NCBI GenBank assembly: GCA_022511485.1 | Contig: JAFLUJ010000058.1 | Span: 1-12,658 of the forward strand | Source of the DNA: Oscillospiraceae bacterium | Lineage (GTDB): Bacteria > Bacillota > Clostridia > Oscillospirales > Ruminococcaceae | Direction: 5' to 3' | Length of the DNA: 12,658 nucleotides | Shown: positions 7,419 through 12,658 of the stretch, piece after piece | Numbering within the stretch: position 1 is the stretch's first letter | How the letters are laid out: every line of letters begins with the position of its first letter | Position numbers and translations under genes: made by a program | The notes under the pieces: generated by a model | Seen by the model: only the letters and a program-made list of their open reading frames with translations | Database searches by the model: none | Told to the model about the DNA's origin: nothing

Positions 7419-8279
7419 CTAATCTCCTGAAAGAATTTTAACCAATGCTTCGGCGCATTTTTCCTCGTCAATGATATGGGTATCGGAAGCAAGTCCGCTT
7501 TTTCCAAGCAGATACATAAGCTCTGTTACCTGGGGAACATCCAGACCTATCTCCTTCATCTTCTCCACGTTTGAAAACACCTGGCTGGGAACGTCGTCCA
7601 TGAGAATCTCTCCCCCGTCCATAACAACCACCCTGTCTGCCTGAGCCGCTTCCTCCATGTAGTGAGTTATAAGGACTACTGTTATCCCGAAATCCTTGTT
7701 GAGCTGACGTATGGTTTTCAGGACTTCCCGCCTTCCCTTGGGATCAAGCATTGCCGTAGGCTCGTCAAGGACTATGCAGTCGGGACGCATGGCGATTATG
7801 CCTGCAATTGCGACCCTCTGCTTCTGACCTCCGGAAAGCTGATGGGGAGAATGTTCCCGATATTCGTACATTCCCACCGATTTAAGAGCGTCGTCCACCC
7901 GCTGTCTCATTTCATCGGGATGTACTCCCAGATTTTCAAGAGCAAATGCAACGTCCTCTTCAACAATAGTGGCAACTATCTGGTTATCCGGATTCTGAAA
8001 GACCATTCCCACCCGCTGACGGACGTCAAACAGCCTTTCCTCATCGGAGGTGTCGATACCCTCAACATAGACCTTACCTCCGCAGGGAAGCAGAATGGCA
8101 TTCATATGCTTAGCAAGGGTGGATTTACCGGAGCCGTTGTGTCCCAGCACCGCCGTAAATTCTCCCTTATTTATTTCAAGGGAAACTCCTTTAAGCACCT
8201 GCTTTACAGGAGCGTCCTCCTCAAATTCGTTTGTGTAGTGGAATTCCACCTCTTGGGCGGAGATTATTTTTTCCTGCAT
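7419..8279 (-). CDS. ecfA1: ECF transporter ATP-binding subunit EcfA1
   Basis: The second ATPase half of the ECF energising module, pairing with EcfA2 below EcfT. 286 residues. Walker A GHNGSGKST (46-54), Q-loop FQNPDNQ (94-100), which is the classical EcfA1 form, signature LSGGQ (148-152), Walker B VLDEP with E173, D-loop AMLD, and switch histidine H206 in LITHY are intact. The C-terminal region with GLDVPQVTELMYLL is also family-typical, and the matching segment is seen in EcfA2. The ATG at 8279 has AAGGA a few bases upstream. It lies 24 bases after the small membrane gene at 8304-8489. Its stop is 41 bases from the AT-rich gene that splits it from ecfA2, and no terminator is visible there. 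Confidence 0.96.
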   Translation of the reverse strand: MQEKIISAQEVEFHYTNEFEEDAPVKQVLKGVSLEINKGEFTAVLGHNGSGKSTLAKHMNAILLPCGGKVYVEGIDTSDEERLFDVRQRVGMVFQNPDNQIVATIVEEDVAFALENLGVHPDEMRQRVDDALKSVGMYEYREHSPHQLSGGQKQRVAIAGIIAMRPDCIVLDEPTAMLDPKGRREVLKTIRQLNKDFGITVVLITHYMEEAAQADRVVVMDGGEILMDDVPSQVFSNVEKMKEIGLDVPQVTELMYLLGKSGLASDTHIIDEEKCAEALVKILSGD

Positions 8280-8303
8280 AATTTTTCCTTCTTATATATT
8301 GAG

Positions 8304-8489
8304 CTAAATATGCCCCGAAAATGTCATAATGATGAGTGCAGCACCTGCCGCAATATAAATGATACGCAGTATTACAGCGCCGATCCCCTTTATCGGTATC
8401 CCTCTTATGTGATAGAATACATCCTGACGCCCCGAAACTCCCTCGTACAGTAGTATTATTCCCAGAACAGTCATTATAAGCTGTCTCAC
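8304..8489 (-). CDS. Small two-helix membrane protein
   Basis: 61 residues with two hydrophobic segments (about 4-16 and 36-57) joined by a short polar loop containing GIPIKG. No known family recognised. The start is GTG at 8489, supported by a perfect AAGGAGG 7 bases upstream, so this short frame is very likely real. It resembles the next upstream gene (8513-8713). An ungapped alignment of residues 10-53 here with 9-52 there gives 11 identities, including five glycines (10, 17, 20, 30, 49), F25, P32, Y45 and I46. That suggests an old tandem duplication. It is followed after 24 bases by ecfA1, so cotranscription with the ECF module is likely; a functional link is only inferred from position. 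Confidence 0.8.
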   Translation of the reverse strand: MRQLIMTVLGIILLYEGVSGRQDVFYHIRGIPIKGIGAVILRIIYIAAGAALIIMTFSGHI

Positions 8490-8496
8490 AGCAATG

Positions 8497-8503
8497 CCTC
8501 CTT
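8497..8503 (-). promoter_or_regulatory. Ribosome binding site fixing a GTG start
   Basis: AAGGAGG is 7 bases upstream of GTG at 8489. It is one of the strongest Shine-Dalgarno matches in the window and is the main reason to accept the 61-residue membrane protein as a gene. Confidence 0.85.
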
Positions 8504-8512
8504 AATGGGAGA

Positions 8513-8713
8513 TCAATTGCCGAAAAAAAGCTCCATACCACTGATAACAGCCACCACCAGCAAGATCACACCCACTATGATATAGGTCAGCTTAACTGTT
8601 TTGACTTCCTTTTCGGAAAGAGGAGTGCCTATTTTTGACCGGAAAGCCTTGCCCTTTCCTATTATTCCGGTGACGATCAGATACAATCCGCCAAGCAATG
8701 CTAAATACGGCAT
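8513..8713 (-). CDS. Small two-helix membrane protein, paralogue-like
   Basis: 66 residues with hydrophobic segments at about 3-18 and 42-60 and a basic loop between them (GKGKAFRSK, then GTPLSEKEVK). Positive charges in the loop predict that the loop is cytoplasmic and both ends face outside. No function recognised. The ATG at 8713 has AAAGGAAG upstream with about 9 bases of spacing. The gene is 33 bases after the methyltransferase and 23 bases before its likely paralogue at 8304-8489. Too small to be an ECF S component, which has about six helices. Confidence 0.8.
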   Translation of the reverse strand: MPYLALLGGLYLIVTGIIGKGKAFRSKIGTPLSEKEVKTVKLTYIIVGVILLVVAVISGMELFFGN

Positions 8714-8746
8714 TTTAAGAAACTTCCTTTCACATTGGACGTTTTG

Positions 8747-9616
8747 TCACTGTTCATTAGTCCATATTGCTGTTGAACCGCATGGAAGTATGCATCCGCT
8801 TGCCTCAACGGGAAGACCTATCTCGTCAGCCGTTACCCTGCCGCCGAATTTTTCTCCTATTGTCTCATTAAGGATGTATGCCATTACCGACGGAGAAAGT
8901 CCCGTAGTGTAGCTGTTCAGAAGGAAGAACAGAGGTTCATCGCTCATTACATCCGAGCATAGCTTCACCAGATCGTATATGCAGTCCTCCAGCTTCCAGA
9001 CCTCCTGTCCCGGACCTCTGCCGTATGATGGAGGATCCATAATAACAGCGTCGTAACGTCTGCCCCTCTTTATTTCCCGGACAACGAACTTTTCACAGTC
9101 GTCCACTATCCAGCGTATCGGCTTCCGGTCAAGTCCGGATAAAGCGGCGTTATCCCTTGCCCACTGGACCATTCCCTTTGAAGCGTCCACATGACAAACG
9201 GAAGCTCCTGCATTTGCGCAGGCAAGAGTTGCCCCTCCGGTATATGCAAAAAGATTAAGGACATTTATCTGTCTTCCCGCACTGCTGATAAGACCGTCCA
9301 TATAGTCCCAGTTTACAGCCTGCTCGGGAAAAAGTCCCGTATGCTTGAAGCCGGTGGGTCTTATGTTGAATTTCAGTTCTCCGTAGCTTATTGTCCAGCT
9401 TTCAGGGATCTTCCTTTTGAATGACCACTGTCCCCCGCCCTTGTCAGAACGGTGATAATGACCGTGAGCATTATCCCAAAGCTCAGATCTCCGTTCTGTT
9501 TTCCAGATAATCTGAGGGTCGGGACGGATAAGGGAGATGTCTCCCCAAAGCTCCAGCTTTTCAGAGGAAGTACAGTCCACAAGACGGTAATCCTTCCATT
9601 TGTCCGCTGTTCTCAT
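8747..9616 (-). CDS. Class I SAM-dependent methyltransferase, COG1092/RlmI-like
   Basis: A probable RNA or rRNA methyltransferase using S-adenosylmethionine. 289 residues. The substrate-side motif TGLFPEQ (93-99) precedes SAM motif I in VLNLFAYTGGAT (119-130). The acidic ribose-binding HVDAS (142-146), VDD (171-173) and catalytic-loop MDPPSYGRG (193-201) follow in the order of the RlmI/RlmK family. Full RlmI is about 396 residues with an N-terminal PUA domain; that domain is absent here and is replaced by a short N-terminal region with HGHYHRSDKGGGQW, as in the shorter family members. The target base is not known. The ATG at 9616 is 3 bases past the glmM stop, and its GAGGAA ribosome binding site lies inside the glmM 3' end, so translation is probably coupled. 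Confidence 0.88.
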   Translation of the reverse strand: MRTADKWKDYRLVDCTSSEKLELWGDISLIRPDPQIIWKTERRSELWDNAHGHYHRSDKGGGQWSFKRKIPESWTISYGELKFNIRPTGFKHTGLFPEQAVNWDYMDGLISSAGRQINVLNLFAYTGGATLACANAGASVCHVDASKGMVQWARDNAALSGLDRKPIRWIVDDCEKFVVREIKRGRRYDAVIMDPPSYGRGPGQEVWKLEDCIYDLVKLCSDVMSDEPLFFLLNSYTTGLSPSVMAYILNETIGEKFGGRVTADEIGLPVEASGCILPCGSTAIWTNEQ

Positions 9617-9619
9617 TGA

Positions 9620-11149
9620 TTATTCCTCACTCTGCTCCTCTGTACTTACTTCATCAGTATCCTGAGACTGTTCCTCCTGAGCCTGCCCCTGCTCTTCTGT
9701 ATTCTGCTCATTTATACTCTGTTCCTCTGTAGTCTGTGCAGCTTCCTCAGTGTCATTTAATTCCTGCTTCTTGTTTCTTGCCTCTTGTTCACTGTCAGGG
9801 CAGCGTTCCTTGATCTTATCTGCAATAGCAAGAGCCATTTCATTTATAAGGCGGAACTTTCTTCCCTCTATCATAACTCTGATAAGAGGCTCTGTACCGC
9901 TTTCACGGACAAGTATCCTTCCGCTTGAACCAAGCTTTTTCTGATTCTCTGAGATGATCTTCTCGATCTCAGCATCGTTTTTCCATGCCTCTTTCCACTT
10001 AGGAAGTATCTTGACGTTTATCATTACCTGCGGGTATCTTTCCATAATAGAGCCAAGCTCAGATGCCTTACGTTCCTGCCTTTTAAGTACGCTCAGGAGC
10101 TGTACCGCCGTAAGCTGACCGTCACCTGTTGTGGCGTAATCATGAAAAATAATGTGTCCCGACTGTTCTCCGCCTAAATTGTAGCCTCCCGCAAGCATCT
10201 GCTCGACGATATAGCGGTCTCCAACCTTTGTTGTTATCATATTTATATCATTATTCTTGGCAAAGTGTGTAAATCCCAGGTTTGTAAGTACAGTGACAAC
10301 AGCAGTATTCTTTTTGAGAGTTCCCTTGTCGCGCATATTACGGGCAAATATTGCGATAAGCTTGTCGCCGTCTATTATAGCGCCTTTCTCGTCCACTGCA
10401 AGACATCTGTCTGCGTCGCCGTCAAAAGCTACGCCGATATGGCATTTCTTTTCCTTAACAAAGGAAGCCAGAGCGTCCATACAGGTAGAACCGCACCTGT
10501 CGTTGATATTTATTCCGTTAGGAGTGCAGTTGATAAGGAAAACTGTCGCTCCCAGACCTCCGAAAAGACGTTCCACAGTGGTGCTTGCCGAACCGTTGGC
10601 ACAGTCTATAGCGACCCTTATTCCGGAAAGGTCATGGTCTATCGTTTTCATTACCGAACGGATATAGTCCCATTCAGCATTTTTGTCACGGTTTACCTTT
10701 CCTACATTTTTGCCGCCTGTCATTGCCTGAGCGATCTCCTCCGGATTCTCAAAAATGAGCCTCTCGATCTCCTCTTCAATGTCATCGGAAAGCTTGTATC
10801 CGCTTCCGGAAAACAGCTTGATGCCGTTAAATTCCATACTGTTATGGGAAGCCGAGATCATTACACCTGCGTCAGCATTGCGCTTCTTTACAAGGAAAGC
10901 CACCGCCGGAGTAGGAACAACTCCGAGAGTTACTGCATCTGCTCCCATAGAGCATATTCCGGCAATAAGAGCCGCTTCAAGAACATCGGAAGATATTCTC
11001 GTATCCTTTCCGATAAGGAATTTTGGCTTGTGATGAGCCTTGCGTGTAAGCACAACTGCCGCCGCTCTGCCTATCTGCATTGCCATTTCACAGGTGAGCT
11101 CTGTTATAGCAACTCCCCTTGCGCCGTCTGTACCGAATAATCTGCCCAT
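9620..11149 (-). CDS. glmM: Phosphoglucosamine mutase GlmM with acidic C-terminal tail
   Basis: Converts glucosamine-6-phosphate to glucosamine-1-phosphate on the way to UDP-GlcNAc and peptidoglycan. 509 residues against about 450 normally. The phosphoserine loop is ISASHN with S101; the Mg-binding loop is DGDADR (243-248); the sugar-binding GGEQSGH is at 326-332; the phosphate-binding RESGTEPLIRVM is at 415-426. The enzyme is complete by about residue 450. Residues 451-509 form a tail almost only of E, Q, T, S, D and N with three TEEQ copies, predicted disordered. The stop is clean, so this is not an obvious frameshift. The ATG at 11149 has AAAGGAG upstream. The gene is 23 bases after ruvB. 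Confidence 0.96.
   Translation of the reverse strand: MGRLFGTDGARGVAITELTCEMAMQIGRAAAVVLTRKAHHKPKFLIGKDTRISSDVLEAALIAGICSMGADAVTLGVVPTPAVAFLVKKRNADAGVMISASHNSMEFNGIKLFSGSGYKLSDDIEEEIERLIFENPEEIAQAMTGGKNVGKVNRDKNAEWDYIRSVMKTIDHDLSGIRVAIDCANGSASTTVERLFGGLGATVFLINCTPNGININDRCGSTCMDALASFVKEKKCHIGVAFDGDADRCLAVDEKGAIIDGDKLIAIFARNMRDKGTLKKNTAVVTVLTNLGFTHFAKNNDINMITTKVGDRYIVEQMLAGGYNLGGEQSGHIIFHDYATTGDGQLTAVQLLSVLKRQERKASELGSIMERYPQVMINVKILPKWKEAWKNDAEIEKIISENQKKLGSSGRILVRESGTEPLIRVMIEGRKFRLINEMALAIADKIKERCPDSEQEARNKKQELNDTEEAAQTTEEQSINEQNTEEQGQAQEEQSQDTDEVSTEEQSEE
9623..9799 (-). repeat. Low-complexity repeats encoding the GlmM tail
   Basis: This segment encodes the Glu/Gln/Thr-rich tail (residues 451-509). 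Three 12-base copies encoding TEEQ lie at 9632-9643, 9689-9700 and 9719-9730; the second and third each differ from the first by one base. GAG/GAA/CAG codons dominate throughout. The pattern fits growth by replication slippage or small duplications and may vary in copy number between strains. Confidence 0.65.
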
Positions 11150-11172
11150 TTTATATTTCTCCTTTGCGTAAA

Positions 11173-12243
11173 TTATTCAAAAAAGGTCTGCTGAGAGCCG
11201 TCATCGTCGGCTCCTTTGTATTCATAACCCATATGCTTATAAGCGAGAGCAGTAGCGCACCGTCCTCTTGGAGTTCGTGCAATAAATCCGAGCTGCATCA
11301 GGAAAGGCTCGCACACATCTTCAAGAGTTACCGACTCCTCGCCAATTGCCGAGGCAAGAGTTTCAAGTCCCACAGGACCGCCATTATAACCCTTTATAAG
11401 CATATTAAGCATACGCTTGTCGAGATTGTCAAGACCAAGGCTGTCAATCTCCATTCTGTCAAGAGCGATCTTTGCAATGTCCTCGGTTATCTTTCCGTTG
11501 CCGATGACCTCCGCGAAATCACGGACGCGTTTCAGAAGCCGGTTGGCAATACGGGGAGTTCCCCTTGCTCGTTTTGCAAGCTCCATTGCACCTGATTTAT
11601 CACAGGCGATCCCAAGGATCACCGAAGACCGCATTATAATATCACTGAGCTGTTCGTAAGTGTAAAGCTCCAGCCGCTGGATAACTCCGAAACGGTCACG
11701 AAGCGGAGATGTAAGCTGTCCCGCTCTTGTTGTAGCTCCTATGAGTGTGAATTTCGGAAGGTCTATCCTCAGAGACCGTGCGGAAGGTCCTTTTCCGATT
11801 ATAATGTCCAGAGCGTAATCCTCCAGCGCCGGATACAGGACTTCTTCTATAGCTCGGGAAAGCCGGTGTATCTCATCTATGAAAAGAACGTCATTTTCGG
11901 AAAGGTTTGTAAGCAGAGCCGCAAGATCTCCCGGCTTTTCAATAGCAGGACCGGAGGTTATGCGGATATTCACACCCATTTCGTGGGCAATGATAGCCGA
12001 AAGAGTAGTCTTTCCAAGACCGGGAGGTCCATACAGAAGAACGTGGTCAAGAGGCTCTCCCCTTTTTTTTGCTGCTTCAATGAAAACGGACATATTCTCC
12101 TTTACCTTGTCCTGACCTATATACTCTGACAAAGTTTTCGGACGGAGCCCCACTTCTATATCTTCTGTATCATTTTCGGTAATATCCGGCGAAACCATTC
12201 TGCTTCCCGGATTCTCAAAGTTCATTTCGCTTGATTCCAGCAA
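11173..12243 (-). CDS. ruvB: Holliday junction branch migration DNA helicase RuvB
   Basis: The AAA+ motor that, with RuvA, drives branch migration of Holliday junctions in recombination and repair. 356 residues, slightly longer than many RuvB proteins because of a short polar N-terminus (1-30). Walker A GPPGLGKT (72-79), Walker B FIDEIH (121-126), sensor 1 GATTRAG (169-175), DRFG (183-186) and the C-terminal winged-helix wording (GGPVGLETLA, then ARTPRGR) are present. The start is TTG at 12243, chosen because AAGGAAGG is 6 bases upstream; ATGs at codons 7 and 16 lack as good a site. ruvA is not adjacent here: the gene is 21 bases after an alkaline-phosphatase-superfamily gene. Confidence 0.97.
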   Translation of the reverse strand: MLESSEMNFENPGSRMVSPDITENDTEDIEVGLRPKTLSEYIGQDKVKENMSVFIEAAKKRGEPLDHVLLYGPPGLGKTTLSAIIAHEMGVNIRITSGPAIEKPGDLAALLTNLSENDVLFIDEIHRLSRAIEEVLYPALEDYALDIIIGKGPSARSLRIDLPKFTLIGATTRAGQLTSPLRDRFGVIQRLELYTYEQLSDIIMRSSVILGIACDKSGAMELAKRARGTPRIANRLLKRVRDFAEVIGNGKITEDIAKIALDRMEIDSLGLDNLDKRMLNMLIKGYNGGPVGLETLASAIGEESVTLEDVCEPFLMQLGFIARTPRGRCATALAYKHMGYEYKGADDDGSQQTFFE

Positions 12244-12249
12244 ATTTGA

Positions 12250-12257
12250 CCTTCCTT
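12250..12257 (-). promoter_or_regulatory. Ribosome binding site deciding the TTG start of ruvB
   Basis: AAGGAAGG stands 6 bases before TTG at 12243. The first ATG in frame (codon 7, position 12225) is too far from this site, so initiation at TTG is the better reading. Confidence 0.7.
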
Positions 12258-12264
12258 CCCTGCT

Positions 12265-12658
12265 CTATATAAGTTTCTTCTGTTTGTACTCTTTGGTCTG
12301 CTTCGTGGTGACGACGATCAAAGGAATTATCATTTCCTCGTCTGTAAGTCCTCCGTGTTCTGCCGCATGGGGAGGCTTGGGCTTTGTATGGAGCGTCTGA
12401 TACTTTATCGTTTTGTCGCCTATGGCGCATATCATGTAATCTCCGAGAAAATCAGGTGTTTTGGTGTGCATTGTTCCGCTTCCCAGCAAGCCCTTGCTTA
12501 TGATGTCATTTCTGGACATGAGGACAAAGTCATTTCCAAGACAGCTGTGGACAGCTTTCTCAAAATCAGTTTTTCTGTCATACTTTACAAAGCAGGAAGC
12601 AGCACGTTTTTCCACAAATGGAGGAAGCACAAGACAGCTTGAAATATCGGGTATCTGA
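12265..12658 (-). CDS. Alkaline-phosphatase-superfamily phosphodiesterase/phosphatase (N-terminus cut by window edge)
   Basis: The last 130 residues of a protein whose frame is open to the window end. The final part has HAAEHGGLTDEEMIIPLIV, which matches the C-terminal metal-binding histidine and following strand of type I phosphodiesterase/nucleotide pyrophosphatase-like members of the alkaline phosphatase superfamily. The preceding GSGTMHTKTPDFLGDYMI fits the same fold. The main catalytic residues and substrate determinants are upstream and not visible, so the substrate is unknown. A GTG at 12630 is in frame but lies inside the domain and should not be taken as the start. The gene ends 21 bases before ruvB with no visible terminator. 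Confidence 0.75.
   Translation of the reverse strand, partial: QIPDISSCLVLPPFVEKRAASCFVKYDRKTDFEKAVHSCLGNDFVLMSRNDIISKGLLGSGTMHTKTPDFLGDYMICAIGDKTIKYQTLHTKPKPPHAAEHGGLTDEEMIIPLIVVTTKQTKEYKQKKLI

Noticed and set aside
8280..8340. Possible sigma-A promoter before ecfA1 (ATGACA and TATATA on the minus strand)
   Set aside because: The spacing between the two elements is about 23 bases, well outside 16-18, and no better pair is present.
7662..8453. Plus-strand open frame (263 codons) opposite ecfA1
   Set aside because: Spans ecfA1 and part of the small membrane gene in antisense and lacks any recognisable domain.
10265..11140. Long plus-strand open frame (291 codons) opposite glmM
   Set aside because: Antisense of a complete GlmM with intact catalytic motifs; product looks random and Ser/Cys-rich.
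12265..12630. A complete 121-residue gene starting at GTG 12630
   Set aside because: The frame stays open upstream to the window edge with domain-like sequence (P-D-I-S-S-C-L-V), so the GTG is internal to a larger truncated gene.

Overview
The window is ordinary core genome from a Gram-positive, Clostridia-type bacterium. The best guess is Ruminococcus or a relative in the Oscillospiraceae. This rests on the gene families present: a zinc-finger ClpE-type unfoldase, CvpA, a DUF5711-like protein and an energy-coupling-factor (ECF) module followed by truA. It also rests on strong AGGAGG-type ribosome binding sites and several TTG/GTG starts. The species is inference, not something read directly.

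All thirteen genes lie on the minus strand, so transcription runs from high to low coordinates. In that order they are: the C-terminus of an alkaline-phosphatase-superfamily enzyme (cut by the window end); ruvB (TTG start); glmM with an unusual acidic Glu/Gln/Thr tail; a COG1092-type SAM methyltransferase; two tandem two-helix membrane proteins that look like diverged paralogues; ecfA1; an AT-rich gene of unknown function; ecfA2; ecfT; truA; a membrane-anchored DUF5711-like protein; cvpA with a large acidic insertion; and a ClpE-like AAA+ unfoldase (cut by the window start, C-terminus missing).

Gaps are 3 to 44 bases and two junctions overlap (ecfA2/ecfT and ecfT/truA). I found no convincing intrinsic terminator or sigma-A promoter between genes, so the stretch could be read as one long transcript or as staggered transcripts whose promoters lie inside upstream genes. 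No stretch over 300 bases lacks a gene. There are no tRNA or rRNA genes, CRISPR arrays, transposases or riboswitches that I can see.

Functionally, ecfA1, ecfA2 and ecfT form the shared energising module of group II ECF vitamin/metal transporters; no substrate-binding S component is present here. RuvB works in Holliday junction migration, GlmM makes glucosamine-1-phosphate for peptidoglycan, TruA modifies tRNA, and ClpE is a stress unfoldase that would feed ClpP. The least explained parts are the 33% GC gene that separates ecfA1 from ecfA2, the pair of small membrane proteins next to it, and the tail on GlmM. I do not see a clear new multi-gene system; those three are the best leads.
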